A DNA stretch of 64,000 bases from DASUFZ01 sp035541475 (lineage in GTDB: Bacteria; Myxococcota_A; UBA9160; SMWR01). Location of the stretch: the NCBI GenBank assembly GCA_035541475.1, contig DATKND010000056.1, positions 9,753 to 73,752 on the forward strand. Reading direction: 5' to 3'. Position 1 is the stretch's first letter; each line of letters starts with the position of its first letter. Under the pieces are notes generated by a model. The model made no database searches. It was not told where the DNA came from and was given only the letters and a program-made list of their open reading frames with translations. Both the position numbers and the translations under genes were made by a program. Shown one piece after another: positions 40,195 to 50,113 of this stretch.

Positions 40195-42084
40195 CTACTT
40201 CGCGAACCCCCGCTCGCGCAGCAGCGCGCGGATCTCGTCGAGGATCGCGGGGTCGTCGATCGTGGCGGGAACCTTGTACGGATCCGAGTCGGCCATGCGG
40301 CGGAGCGTCCCGCGCAGCACCTTGCCCGAGCGCGTCTTCGGCAGCCGCGGCACGACGAGTGCCTGCTTGAAGGCGGCGACCGGGCCGATGCGCTCGCGCA
40401 CGAGCGCGACGAGCTCGGCCTCGATCTCGGCGTGCGCGCGCGCGACGCCGGCGTTCAGCACCGCGAAGCCGAGCGGCACCTGACCCTTCAGCGCGTCTGC
40501 GATGCCGGTGACCGCGCACTCTGCGACGTCGGGGTGCGACGCGAGCACCTCCTCCATCGCACCCGTCGAGAGCCGGTGGCCCGCGACGTTGATCACGTCG
40601 TCGGTGCGCGACATCACGTAGACGTAGCCGTCCTCGTCGATCCAGCCGGCGTCGGCGGTCTGGTAGAAGCCAGGGAAGCGCGAGAGGTAGGCGTCGCGGT
40701 AGCCGGCGTCGTTCTGCCAGAGCGTCGTGAGGCAGCCGGGCGGGAGCGGCAGCTTCAGCGCCAGGTGCCCCGACTCGCCCGGCGGGAGCTCCGCGCCGCG
40801 GTCGTCGAGCACGCGCAGGTCGAAGCCCGGCACGGCGCAGGTCGGCGAGCCGCGCTTCACCGGCAGCGGCTCGATCCCCATGCAGTTGGCCGCGACCGGC
40901 CAGCCCGTCTCGGTCTGCCACCAGTGGTCGATCACCGGCACGCCGAGCGCGCGCTCGCACCACGCAATGGTGTCGGGATCGGCGCGCTCGCCGGCGAGGA
41001 AGAGAGTGCGCAGGCTCGCCAGGTCGTGCCGCGCCGGCCGCTTCGCCTCGGGATCCTCGCGCTTGATCGCGCGTAGCGCCGTCGGCGCCGCGAAGAGCGC
41101 GTTCACGCGATGTCGCTCCACCACGCGCCAGAAGGCCGACGCGTCCGGCGTGCCGACCGGCTTGCCCTCGTAGAGCAAGGTCGTGCAGCCCGAGAGCAGC
41201 GGCGCGTACACGATGTAGGAATGACCGACGACCCAGCCGATGTCCGAAGCGGCCCAGAAGACCTCGCCCGGCTGCATGCCGTAGACGTGGCGGAGGCTCC
41301 ATGCGAGCGCGACCGCGTGGCCGCCATGGTCGCGCACGACGCCTTTCGGTACGCCGGTCGTGCCCGATGTGTAGAGGATGTAGAGCGGGTGCTCCGCCGC
41401 GACGGGCACGCAGTCCGCGGGCCCCGCATGCGCGCGCCACGTCTCCCAGTCGACGTCGCGCGGCCCGAGCGACGCGCGCGCCTGCTCGCGCTGCAGCACG
41501 ACACAGCGCTCGGGCGGATTCGCGACGCGCGCGATCGCGTCGTCGAGCAGCGGCTTGTACGGGACCACGCGGCCGGGCTCGATCCCGCACGACGCCGTCA
41601 GCACCACCTTCGGCTGCGCGTGCTCGATCCGCTGCGCGAGCTCGGCGGGGGCGAAGCCGCCGAACACCACCGAGTGGATCGCGCCGAGGCGCGCGCAGGC
41701 GAGCATCGCGAAGACTGCTTCGGGCACCATCGGCATGTAGAGGAGCACGCGGTCGCCCATCGCGACGCCGGACCCGGCGAGCGCGCCCGCGGTGCGCGCG
41801 ACCTCGCGCTGGAGCTCCGCATAGCTGACGCGGCGCGACGTCGCCGTCACGGGGCTCTCGTAGACGAGCGCCGTGCGCTCGCCGTGTCCCGCCGCGACGT
41901 GGCGGTCGACCGCGTTGTGGCAGGTGTTGAGCACGCCGCCCTCGAACCAGGTCGGGCGCAGCGGAGCGCCCGCGAGCGCGCGGCGCGGCGGCGTCACCCA
42001 CTCGATTGCCTCGGCTGCGCGCAGCCAGAAGTCGTCGGGACCTTCGAGCGCGGCGCGCTGGAGATCGGCGAGACGGCTCGTCAC
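40195..42084 (-). CDS. prpE: Propionyl-CoA synthetase (PrpE-like ANL ligase)
   Basis: 629 residues, matching PrpE length. It activates propionate (or acetate) to the CoA thioester. Motifs: NTCHNAVDRHV, MPMVPEAVFAMLACARLGAI, the P-loop YTSGTTGVPKGV, SDIGWVVGHSYIVYAPLL, WWQTETGWP and the C-terminal LPKTRSGKVLRGT (acylatable Lys); the end TIDDPAILDEIRALL is typical of PrpE. GTG 42084 overlaps the upstream membrane-protein gene by four nt. Acetyl-CoA synthetase is the alternative but fits less well at both ends. Confidence 0.9.
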   Translation of the reverse strand: MTSRLADLQRAALEGPDDFWLRAAEAIEWVTPPRRALAGAPLRPTWFEGGVLNTCHNAVDRHVAAGHGERTALVYESPVTATSRRVSYAELQREVARTAGALAGSGVAMGDRVLLYMPMVPEAVFAMLACARLGAIHSVVFGGFAPAELAQRIEHAQPKVVLTASCGIEPGRVVPYKPLLDDAIARVANPPERCVVLQREQARASLGPRDVDWETWRAHAGPADCVPVAAEHPLYILYTSGTTGVPKGVVRDHGGHAVALAWSLRHVYGMQPGEVFWAASDIGWVVGHSYIVYAPLLSGCTTLLYEGKPVGTPDASAFWRVVERHRVNALFAAPTALRAIKREDPEAKRPARHDLASLRTLFLAGERADPDTIAWCERALGVPVIDHWWQTETGWPVAANCMGIEPLPVKRGSPTCAVPGFDLRVLDDRGAELPPGESGHLALKLPLPPGCLTTLWQNDAGYRDAYLSRFPGFYQTADAGWIDEDGYVYVMSRTDDVINVAGHRLSTGAMEEVLASHPDVAECAVTGIADALKGQVPLGFAVLNAGVARAHAEIEAELVALVRERIGPVAAFKQALVVPRLPKTRSGKVLRGTLRRMADSDPYKVPATIDDPAILDEIRALLRERGFAK

Positions 42085-43757
42085 GACGGAGGAGTAGCGC
42101 GGCTGAGGGCGGCGGTGCAGCGCGCCACGCCCTCGGCGAAGCGCTGCGCGTCCGCGCCGCGGCTGCCGCGCGCGAGCGTCGCGTAGATCGGCAGCGCGTC
42201 CTCGCAGCGCGACATCCGCTCGAGCGCCGCGGCGTAGCAGGCGTGGAAGCCGGGCTCGCTCCATACCTCGGCGCGCCCGAGCGCGTGTGGCGGATAGCGC
42301 CGCAAGGTGTCGGCGTCGGCGCCGGCCTGCTCGTTCACGATGCACACGAGCTCGCGTAGATTCGACTCGAGCAGGTAGCTGTGCCAGCCCTCCGCGTCGG
42401 GGCGCTGCGAGGCGAGCACGTCGACCTGCTGCTTCGCCTCGGCGATCCGGCCGCTCTCGGCCAGCGCGACGATCCAGTTGACGCGGCCCTCGCGGTGGCG
42501 CGGGTCGTCCGTCACGTCGCGCGAGAAGAGCGCCTCGGTCGAGCGCCAGTCCGGCGAGCGCGCCCATGTGCGCTGCGAGAGCGCGAGCACGGCGAGGAGA
42601 CCGAGCGCCACGACCGCGGCGCGCGGCGCGCGCGTGCGCGCGAGCGCGATCGCGACGAGGAGCGCCGCACCGAAGATCGAGAGGAAGAGATTGCGCTCGG
42701 CTCGCGCCTGGAGGAGCGGCGTCAGCCCCGAGGTCGGCAGGAAGCCGATCCAGATCCAGGCGATCGCGGCGGCCGCGAGCGCATGGCCGCGCCACGCGAG
42801 AAGGACGCAGGCGGCGGCCGATCCGAGCGCGATCGCGAGACCCGCGAGCACGGCCGGATCGCCCCACGAGGTCACCACGCGCACCGCGTCGCTCGTGTTC
42901 GAGTGGAGCGGCGCGAAGAGCCAGAGCAGCTGCGACGGCCACTGCGCGATGCTCGTCTGCCACTGCGTGACGAGGCTGCCGCCGATCGGCGGGGCGCCCG
43001 TCAGCGTGTGGCCGAGCACGGCGGGGCGCAGCACGAAGAGATGGATCGCGACGAGGGCGAGCTGCGCCGCGACGAGGAACGCGAGCGCCGGCAGGCGCGG
43101 TCCCGGCTCGTCCCCTGCGCGCGCCCTCAGCCAGGACGCGAGGCCGAGCGCGGCGAGCAGCGCGGGCGTCACCGCGGCGTTCTCCTTCGAGAGGAGCGCG
43201 AGGGCGAGGGCCGCGAGCGACGCCCCTGCGAAGTTCCAGCGGGCGCGCGCGGGGCCCGCGCGCAGCGAACGCAATCCGGTGTCGAGACTCGCGAGCAGGA
43301 AGAGTCCCATCAGCGCGGCGGAGAGTCCCGCGACCCAGACGTAGATCTCGAGCAGGCCCGGATGCGCCGCGAAGAGCAGGCCGGCCAGCAGCGCCGCGGC
43401 CGGCTCGCGAAGCCACGCGAGCGCGAGCAGGCCGAACAGCGCGGCCGTCGCCGCGCCGAGCGCCAGCGAGAGCGCGTGGAAGGCCCGCGCCGATCTCCCG
43501 ACCTCGGCGGCGAGCGCACTCGCGGTGGCGACCTGCAGCGGGCGGTAGTAGGGCTGCGAGAGCACGGCGGTCGCGAAGCCCTCGGCGCGCTGGAGCGGCT
43601 CGCCGAAGGCCGCGAGGATGTGGCCCGGAGGCCGCAGGATCGTGCCGGCGACGATCTCGGCCCGATCGACCCACACGAAGTCGTAGCCGAGCGCGCGGCC
43701 GTGCAGCGCCAGGAAGAGGAGGGCAGGCAGGCACCACACGGCGACACGGGCGCGCAT
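42081..43757 (-). CDS. Polytopic membrane protein with TPR-like C-terminal region
   Basis: 558 residues. About ten membrane segments fill residues ~5-430. Charged loops such as GYDFVWVDRAEIV near the N terminus and YYRPLQVATASA resemble the glycosyltransferase-type (GT-C, TMTC-like) proteins that end in TPR helices. The C-terminal ~130 residues are helical (FSRDVTDDPRHREGRVNWI, ESGRIAEAKQQVDVL). No catalytic residues can be assigned with confidence. ATG 43757 has no ribosome binding site but a TATCCT hexamer nine nt upstream. It is divergent from the NnrU gene. Confidence 0.65.
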   Translation of the reverse strand: MRARVAVWCLPALLFLALHGRALGYDFVWVDRAEIVAGTILRPPGHILAAFGEPLQRAEGFATAVLSQPYYRPLQVATASALAAEVGRSARAFHALSLALGAATAALFGLLALAWLREPAAALLAGLLFAAHPGLLEIYVWVAGLSAALMGLFLLASLDTGLRSLRAGPARARWNFAGASLAALALALLSKENAAVTPALLAALGLASWLRARAGDEPGPRLPALAFLVAAQLALVAIHLFVLRPAVLGHTLTGAPPIGGSLVTQWQTSIAQWPSQLLWLFAPLHSNTSDAVRVVTSWGDPAVLAGLAIALGSAAACVLLAWRGHALAAAAIAWIWIGFLPTSGLTPLLQARAERNLFLSIFGAALLVAIALARTRAPRAAVVALGLLAVLALSQRTWARSPDWRSTEALFSRDVTDDPRHREGRVNWIVALAESGRIAEAKQQVDVLASQRPDAEGWHSYLLESNLRELVCIVNEQAGADADTLRRYPPHALGRAEVWSEPGFHACYAAALERMSRCEDALPIYATLARGSRGADAQRFAEGVARCTAALSRATPPS

Positions 43758-43766
43758 CGGGGCCGG

Positions 43767-43772
43767 AGGATA
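43767..43772 (-). promoter_or_regulatory. -10-like TATCCT directly before the polytopic membrane protein gene
   Basis: Nine nt from ATG 43757. The divergent NnrU gene has TAGAAT at 43787-43792, so promoters for both directions may share this 67-nt gap. Confidence 0.3.
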
Positions 43773-43824
43773 GGCGGCGACGCAGGTAGAATGCCGCGTC
43801 GCGCGCTCGCGCCGAGGGAACGGG

Positions 43825-44487
43825 TTGGATGCCACGATCGGACTGACGGCGCTGTGGCTCGCCTTCGCGGCCACGCACATGGGCATGTCGAGCCTGCGAG
43901 CGCGACCACGGCTCGTCGGCGCGCTCGGCGAACGCGCCTTCCAGGGCGTGTACTCGCTCGTCGCGCTCGCGGTCTTCGTGCCGCTGGTCGCGCTCTACTT
44001 CCACCACAAGCACCAGGGCGCGCCGCTCTGGTACCTCGGCGCACTGCCGGGACTCCGATACGCGATGTACGCGGGCATGGCCGTCGTCTTCGTCCTGCTG
44101 GTGGGCGGAATCGCGCGGCCGAGCCCGACCTCGATGCAGGCGGGCCGCACCGACGTGCGTGGCATGCTGCGCGTGACGCGCCATCCGGTCTTCATGGCCA
44201 CGGGCCTCTTCGGGCTGCTCCACCTCTTCGTGGTGTCGGTCTGGAGCAGCGACCTCGCATTCTTCGGCGGCTTCCCGCTCTTCGCGTTGATCGGCTCGCG
44301 CCATCAGGACGCCCGCAAGCTGGCGACGGGCACGGAGGACTTCCGGCGCTTCCACGCCGCGACCTCGCTGCTCCCCGACCCGCGCGGCCTCGCCGCAGCG
44401 GTGCGCGACGACCCGGTGCCCGCCGCGATCGGCGTCGCCGCGACGATCGCGCTCCGGATGTTCCATCCGACATTATTCGGACCTTGA
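43825..44487 (+). CDS. NnrU-family membrane protein
   Basis: 220 residues with five or six membrane segments. It matches the NnrU family (ALWLAFAATHMGMSS at the start, GMLRVTRHPVFMATGLFGLL with a conserved RHP, GSRHQDARK). The name comes from denitrification regulons; the biochemical role is unknown, and a methyltransferase-like fold is suggested by the RHP motif. TTG 43825 follows GAGGGA (43814-43819). No denitrification genes lie nearby. Confidence 0.85.
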   Translation: MDATIGLTALWLAFAATHMGMSSLRARPRLVGALGERAFQGVYSLVALAVFVPLVALYFHHKHQGAPLWYLGALPGLRYAMYAGMAVVFVLLVGGIARPSPTSMQAGRTDVRGMLRVTRHPVFMATGLFGLLHLFVVSVWSSDLAFFGGFPLFALIGSRHQDARKLATGTEDFRRFHAATSLLPDPRGLAAAVRDDPVPAAIGVAATIALRMFHPTLFGP

Positions 44488-44524
44488 GCCTCCGCTACCC
44501 TCGCTCGATCGAAATGGAGTCCCC

Positions 44525-44896
44525 ATGCGTGTCAAGCAGATCAATCACGTGTCCTTCACCGTGCGCGATCTCGCGCGCTCACGCGAGTTCTACGAGGGCG
44601 TCCTCGGCCTCCCCACGGTCGAGCGACCCAACATCGGGATCGCGGGAGTGTGGTACGGCGCCGGCGACGGCCAGATCCACCTGATCCAGATTCCGCCCGG
44701 CGCGGCGGTTGGCGCGGCGCAAGGTCGGCTGACCCCGCTCGCGAACCACTGCGCCTTCGAGATCGACGACTACGAGAAGTTCGTCGCGCACCTGAAGCAG
44801 CGCGGGCTGCCGGTGATGGAGACGAACCGCGAGCTCGGACAGTTGTTCGTTCAGGATCCGGATGGCAACGTGATCGAGTTGATCCGGCCGCGCTGA
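44525..44896 (+). CDS. Glyoxalase/bleomycin-resistance (VOC) family protein
   Basis: 123 residues, a single VOC module pair. Metal-ligand candidates are His in INHVSFTVRD, Glu in FVQDPDGNVIELI, and His in IHLIQIP and NHCAFEIDD. The family includes glyoxalase I, dioxygenases and resistance proteins; the substrate is unknown. ATG 44525 follows GGAG at seven nt. Confidence 0.88.
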   Translation: MRVKQINHVSFTVRDLARSREFYEGVLGLPTVERPNIGIAGVWYGAGDGQIHLIQIPPGAAVGAAQGRLTPLANHCAFEIDDYEKFVAHLKQRGLPVMETNRELGQLFVQDPDGNVIELIRPR

Positions 44897-44928
44897 GCGA
44901 GGCGCGGCTGGCGAGAAGGGGGTGAGCG

Positions 44929-46056
44929 ATGGTTTCGACGCCGAAGACTCGCGCGCTGCGGCGGCTCGCGGGCGCGCTGCTGTTCGCCGCGGGCGGGCTC
45001 GCGCTCGCGTGCGGACCGAGTGAAGAGAAGAAGAGCGCGCAGGGCACAGCGCCGACCGCAGCCGCCGAGAGCAAGACGGCCGCGCCGGCGCTCGACGTCG
45101 CGGCGCTGCGCTCGAAGGCGAAGGGCATCTTCGGCGTGCTCCCGGCCGAGGCGCCGAATCCCGCCAATCCAATCACACCGGAGAAGGTCACGCTCGGGCG
45201 CATGCTCTTCTACGAGCCGCGCATCACCTTGTCGCGAAAGCTCTCGTGCAGCTCGTGCCACGGGCTCGACACCTACGGCGTCGACAATCAGCCGACCTCG
45301 GTCGGCCACGAAGGTCAGCGCGGCGAGCGCAACTCGCCCACGGTCTACAACGCCGCCCTCGAGTTCGCGCAGTTCTGGGACGGGCGCGCCCCCGACGTCG
45401 AGGAGCAGGCGAAGGGTCCCGTGTTGAACCCGGTCGAGATGGCGATGCCGTCGGCGCCGGAGGTGGTGAGCCGGCTGAAGGCGATCCCGGGCTACGGGCC
45501 GCTCTTCGCGGCGGCCTTCCCGGGCGAGGCGGATCCGATCACGTTCGACAACGCGGCGAAGGCAGTCGCCGCCTTCGAGCGCAAGCTGATGACGCCGGGT
45601 CCGTTCGACGACTTCATGAACGGCAACGACCAGGCGATGACACCCGAGCAGCTCGCGGGGCTCCAGACGTTCATGGACACGGGCTGCATCACGTGTCACA
45701 ACGGTGCGACGGTCGGCGGCCGCATGTTCCAGAAGCTCGGGCTCGTCGAGCCGTACCCGACGAAGGACGTCGGCCGCGAGAAGGTGACCGGCAACGAGGG
45801 CGACCGGTACTTCTTCAAGGTGCCGATGCTGCGGAACGTCGCGAAGACCGGCCCGTGGTTCCACGACGGCTCGATCCAGAACCTCGACGACGCGATCCGG
45901 CTGATGGCGCGCCACCAGCTCGGCAAGCAGCTCGGCACGAGCGAGATCGCGTCGATCCGCGCGTTCCTCGAGTCGCTGACGGGTCGCATCGACGCGGCGT
46001 TCGTCGCGCGTCCCGAGCTGCCGCCCGACGAGAACGCTCCGGCTCCGAAGGCCTAG
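44929..46056 (+). CDS. Di-haem cytochrome c peroxidase (MauG/CcpA family), lipoprotein
   Basis: 375 residues. Lipoprotein signal with lipobox LALAC (Cys28), so it is probably anchored in the envelope. Two haem c motifs are visible: CSSCH (in KLSCSSCHGLDTYG) and CITCH (GCITCHNGATVGG). Peroxidase-type signatures include PTVYNAALEFAQFWDGR and VPMLRNVAKTGPWFHDGS. It reduces hydrogen peroxide with electrons from periplasmic donors. ATG 44929 follows the VOC gene by 32 nt, with a G-rich ribosome binding site. Confidence 0.92.
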   Translation: MVSTPKTRALRRLAGALLFAAGGLALACGPSEEKKSAQGTAPTAAAESKTAAPALDVAALRSKAKGIFGVLPAEAPNPANPITPEKVTLGRMLFYEPRITLSRKLSCSSCHGLDTYGVDNQPTSVGHEGQRGERNSPTVYNAALEFAQFWDGRAPDVEEQAKGPVLNPVEMAMPSAPEVVSRLKAIPGYGPLFAAAFPGEADPITFDNAAKAVAAFERKLMTPGPFDDFMNGNDQAMTPEQLAGLQTFMDTGCITCHNGATVGGRMFQKLGLVEPYPTKDVGREKVTGNEGDRYFFKVPMLRNVAKTGPWFHDGSIQNLDDAIRLMARHQLGKQLGTSEIASIRAFLESLTGRIDAAFVARPELPPDENAPAPKA

Positions 46057-46063
46057 GCGGGGC

Positions 46064-46072
46064 TGCTATAAC
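46064..46072 (+). promoter_or_regulatory. Candidate extended -10 promoter of mrp
   Basis: TGCTATAAC contains the extended TG plus a near-consensus TATAAC. It lies 31 nt before ATG 46104; a ribosome binding site CAGGAG follows at 46091-46096. The -35 region is weak. Confidence 0.4.
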
Positions 46073-46103
46073 TCGAGCCCCGCGCCTGCGCAGGAGACCC
46101 CCG

Positions 46104-47198
<1,095 letters not shown>

Positions 47199-47262
47199 TC
47201 TCGGGTGATCTCGCGACCGCCCACGCGTTCGGCAGGCCTCGCATACCGGGTCCGTCTTCTGA

Positions 47263-47308
47263 GCGTCGCTCGCCTTCGGCTCGCTGTGCGCAACCGCTTC
47301 GCGGTTGC
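47263..47308 (-). repeat. Dispersed intergenic repeat with hairpin, copy
   Basis: Contains CGAGCCGAAGGCGAGCG next to the perfect hairpin GCAACCGC-TTC-GCGGTTGC (47290-47308). It separates the 3' ends of the convergent mrp and 47309 genes, so it may also terminate both. The related copy at 61561-61599 also follows a minus-strand gene. Confidence 0.6.
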
Positions 47309-48106
47309 TTACTCTTCGTGCTTCCCGTGTAACAAGTCGGCGTATAGCACGGGAACCGCGCCGACCGGACCCTCTTCGACGCTGCGCTTGAGGTACTGCT
47401 CGAGCTCCATCTTCTCGAGCTCGATCCCGGGCTCCGGCTCGAAGAAGCTATCGGGAATGGCGAGCGCGCTCTGCCAGTTGACGTAATCGGTGACGCGCGT
47501 GCCGGTGGTCTGGCGGTCGTAGATCTGGAGCCGCAGCGGCAGCTTCTTCTCGTCCTGCGTGACCCAGACCTCGCGCTTCCCGTGCGTGTCGGTGACGCGG
47601 TAGATGCCGACCGGGCGCCCGAAGGCGTTGTCCTCGCCGACCTGCTCGGCGCCCTGCTTAACCAGGATCTCGTACTCGCGTCCGAAGGGGCGCCGCTGCG
47701 GGGAGTCCTGAGCCTCGGCCTTCGGATCGCGCCGGATCGCGAGCCCGCGCTTCGTGAGGCCGTCGTAGGCGTAGTACCAGTCGCCCTTGACGATGTTCAC
47801 GACCTTGTGACCGGCGACGACCGTCTCGGCGCGCAGCCATGGACCCTTCGACCAGAAGTGCGTGACGTTGAGGCCCGCCGCGCCGCGCGCGAGCGCCTGC
47901 GCGTACCAGGTGTGGTCGGCGTTCTCCTCCGGCTTGCCGGCCGCGGGCTTGCCGGCCGCCTTGGATGGCGTCGCGGCCTTGTCGGGCGCGGGCGCGCTCT
48001 GCTCCGCCTGCGGTGTCGGGGCCGGGGGCGAGGAGTCCTTGGCGAGCGCGGCTGCCGCGGCAAGCCACACGGCAGCGGAGAAGGCGAGGGCCGGGCGGCG
48101 CGCCAT
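47309..48106 (-). CDS. LolA-like outer-membrane lipoprotein-sorting protein
   Basis: 265 residues with a signal peptide (residues ~1-22, AAAALA) and a low-complexity Pro/Lys/Ala linker. The domain WYAQALARGAAGLNVTHFWS, KGPWLRAETVVAG, VWVTQDEKKLPLRLQIYDRQ and SALAIPDSFFEPEPG follows the pattern of periplasmic LolA/LolB-like beta-sheet proteins of unknown cargo. It lacks a lipobox, so it is probably soluble and periplasmic. ATG 48106 has a TAAGCT hexamer 11 nt upstream. Confidence 0.65.
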   Translation of the reverse strand: MARRPALAFSAAVWLAAAAALAKDSSPPAPTPQAEQSAPAPDKAATPSKAAGKPAAGKPEENADHTWYAQALARGAAGLNVTHFWSKGPWLRAETVVAGHKVVNIVKGDWYYAYDGLTKRGLAIRRDPKAEAQDSPQRRPFGREYEILVKQGAEQVGEDNAFGRPVGIYRVTDTHGKREVWVTQDEKKLPLRLQIYDRQTTGTRVTDYVNWQSALAIPDSFFEPEPGIELEKMELEQYLKRSVEEGPVGAVPVLYADLLHGKHEE

Positions 48107-48117
48107 GTCGGGGGCGG

Positions 48118-48123
48118 AGCTTA
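48118..48123 (-). promoter_or_regulatory. -10-like TAAGCT before the LolA-like gene
   Basis: Eleven nt upstream of ATG 48106. It has the same sequence as the hexamer before aacS. Confidence 0.3.
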
Positions 48124-48154
48124 GCGGGGCGCTCGCAGCTCGCGGCACCTCGAT

Positions 48155-48160
48155 TACTCT
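48155..48160 (+). promoter_or_regulatory. -10-like TACTCT directly before thiD
   Basis: Six nt before GTG 48167, with no ribosome binding site between; consistent with a leaderless message. Confidence 0.35.
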
Positions 48161-48166
48161 CCGCGC

Positions 48167-48961
48167 GTGCGCGTCGCGCTCAGCATCGCGGGCTCCGATC
48201 CGACCGGCGGCGGCGGACTCCAGACCGATCTCCAGGTGTTCCGCGCGCTCGGCGTGCACGGCGCCGGCGTGGTCACCGCGCTGACCGTGCAGGACACCGA
48301 GAAGGTCCACGAGGTGCTGCCGGTGTTCCCGAACGTCGTGCTCGCGCAGCTCCGCGTGCTGCTGCGCGACGTCCAGCCCGACGCCGTGAAGCTCGGCATG
48401 CTGGCCACCGACGACGTCGCCCGCAGCGTCGAGCTCGGCCTGCGCGAGCTCGACGTGTCGCGCCACGTTCCGATCGTGATCGACCCGGTGCTCGCCGCGT
48501 CCGACGGCACGCCGCTGCTCGAGCGCCGCGCCTTCGGCACGCTCCAGGACCTCGTGTCGCGCTGCACGCTCGTCACGCCGAACCTGCCGGAGGCCGCGCT
48601 GCTGACGGGCTGCGACGTCTCCACCGAGGAGGGAGTCGAGGCGGCGGCGTCGGCGCTCGTCACGGGCCTCGGCGCGAATGCCGCGCTCGTGAAGGGCGGT
48701 CACCGCGAAGGCCCGCCCGACGACCTGCTCGCGCTGCGCCAGGGCGGGAGCGCGAGCTTCAGTTGGCTGCGCGGCGAGCGCATCGACGCGGGCCCCGTGC
48801 GCGGAACCGGCTGCGCGCTCGCCTCGGCGATCGCGGCGCACCTCGCGCGCGGTGCCGCGCTCGAGAGCGCGATCGCCATGTCGAGGGAGTTCCTGCGCGA
48901 CGCGCTGCGGAAAGCGAAGAGCCGTGGCCGGCGCGCGCGATTTCTGGGTTATGGCCTTTGA
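48167..48961 (+). CDS. thiD: ThiD, HMP/HMP-P kinase
   Basis: 264 residues. It phosphorylates hydroxymethylpyrimidine (phosphate) for thiamine synthesis. Ribokinase-fold motifs: SIAGSDPTGGGGLQTDLQVF, VIDPVLAASDGTPLL, TPNLPEAALLTG and the anion-hole/catalytic GPVRGTGCALASAIA. GTG 48167 has a TACTCT hexamer six nt upstream. The 3' end overlaps the convergent amrS by 13 nt. Confidence 0.94.
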   Translation: MRVALSIAGSDPTGGGGLQTDLQVFRALGVHGAGVVTALTVQDTEKVHEVLPVFPNVVLAQLRVLLRDVQPDAVKLGMLATDDVARSVELGLRELDVSRHVPIVIDPVLAASDGTPLLERRAFGTLQDLVSRCTLVTPNLPEAALLTGCDVSTEEGVEAAASALVTGLGANAALVKGGHREGPPDDLLALRQGGSASFSWLRGERIDAGPVRGTGCALASAIAAHLARGAALESAIAMSREFLRDALRKAKSRGRRARFLGYGL

Positions 48962-50043
48962 TCCGATTGGGCGAAGTCGGCCAGCCGCACGGGAAGCCGG
49001 CGCGCGCCCCAGCGACCGGGCGGGCCGTCGAAGACGCCCGGCAGCGGCGTCGCGCAGGCCGTGCAGCGGCCCTTCTCGTCGAGCCGCCAGGCGCCGAGCT
49101 CGTAGCCGTCGCGCTCGATCACGCAGGCTCCGCACGCGTGGCAATAGCTGCTCTGGCCGCGCGGATCGTGCACGTTGCCCGTGTAGACGTGGCGCATGCC
49201 GTGGCCGCGCGCGATCTCTCGCGCGCGCGTCAAGGTCGAGGCCGGCGTGCGCGGGCGGTCGAGCATCTTGTAGTCCGGGTGGAAGGCGCTGAAGTGCCAG
49301 GGCACGTCGGGGCCGAGGTGCGTCACCATCCACTCGCTCATCGCGTGGAGCGTCGCGTCGGCGTCGTTCGCGCCGGAGATGAGCAGGGTCGTCACCTCGA
49401 GCCAGACCCGCGTCTCGCGCACGAGGTATTCGAGCGTCTCCAGCACCGACGCGAGCCGCGCGCCGCAGACCTTCTCGTAGAAGCTCTCGTCGAAGCCCTT
49501 CAGGTCGACGTTCGCGGCGTCCATCTCGGCGAAGAGCTCCGCGCGCGGCTCCGGGCACACGTAGCCCGCCGTGACCGCGACGGCGCGCACGCCGCGCGCG
49601 TGACAGGCGCGCGCGGTCTCCGTCGCGTACTCCAGGAAGATCACGGGGTCGTTGTAGGTGAAGGCCACGCTGCGGCAGCCGAGCTGCGCGGCCGCGCGCG
49701 CGATCGCGTCCGGCGGCGCGGCGTCGGCGAGCGTGTCGACGTCGCGCGACTTGCTGATGTCCCAGTTCTGGCAGAAGCGGCACGTCAGGTTGCAGCCGGC
49801 GGTCCCGAAGGAGAGGACGGGCGTGCCCGGCAGGAAGTGCGCGAGTGGCTTCTTCTCGATCGGATCGATGCAGTAGCCGCTCGAGCGGCCGAAGGTGGTG
49901 AGCACCACCGCGTCCTGCTCTCGCGCGCGCACGAAGCAGAGCCCTCGCTGCCCCTCGGAGAGCTGGCAGTGGCGCGGGCAGACGTCGCACTGGAGCTTGC
50001 CGTCCGCGAGCGCGTGCCAGTGGCGGGTCGGATGCCCCTGCAT
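48949..50043 (-). CDS. amrS: AmmeMemoRadiSam system radical SAM enzyme
   Basis: 364 residues. Radical SAM protein with CxxxCxxC in AGCNLTCRFCQNW. An N-terminal Cys group (CDVCPRHCQLSEGQRGLC) and a C-terminal group (SSYCHACGACVIER, CTACATPLPG) suggest extra metal sites. Other blocks: AFTYNDPVIFLEYA, VDLKGFDESFYEKVCG and WHFSAFHPDYKM. It is one of three proteins (with MEMO-like AmrB and AMMECR1-like AmrA) whose genes co-occur in bacteria and archaea; the reaction is not known to me. Divergent from amrB-amrA. ATG 50043 was chosen as the first start before the Cys block; TAGGTT lies eight nt upstream. Confidence 0.92.
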   Translation of the reverse strand: MQGHPTRHWHALADGKLQCDVCPRHCQLSEGQRGLCFVRAREQDAVVLTTFGRSSGYCIDPIEKKPLAHFLPGTPVLSFGTAGCNLTCRFCQNWDISKSRDVDTLADAAPPDAIARAAAQLGCRSVAFTYNDPVIFLEYATETARACHARGVRAVAVTAGYVCPEPRAELFAEMDAANVDLKGFDESFYEKVCGARLASVLETLEYLVRETRVWLEVTTLLISGANDADATLHAMSEWMVTHLGPDVPWHFSAFHPDYKMLDRPRTPASTLTRAREIARGHGMRHVYTGNVHDPRGQSSYCHACGACVIERDGYELGAWRLDEKGRCTACATPLPGVFDGPPGRWGARRLPVRLADFAQSDQRP

Positions 50044-50051
50044 GGCGACGG

Positions 50052-50057
50052 AACCTA
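50052..50057 (-). promoter_or_regulatory. -10-like TAGGTT directly before amrS
   Basis: Eight nt from ATG 50043. It is divergent from the TACACT of amrB (50102-50107), so the 70-nt gap probably holds both promoters. Confidence 0.4.
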
Positions 50058-50101
50058 ACGTCCGGCGGCATGCCTGCCCAACGCGCGGCGCGTCCGCCCG
50101 A

Positions 50102-50107
50102 TACACT
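50102..50107 (+). promoter_or_regulatory. -10-like TACACT directly before amrB
   Basis: TACACT-GGCCCC-ATG. The spacer and start are the same as before aacS (36565). Confidence 0.4.
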
Positions 50108-50113
50108 GGCCCC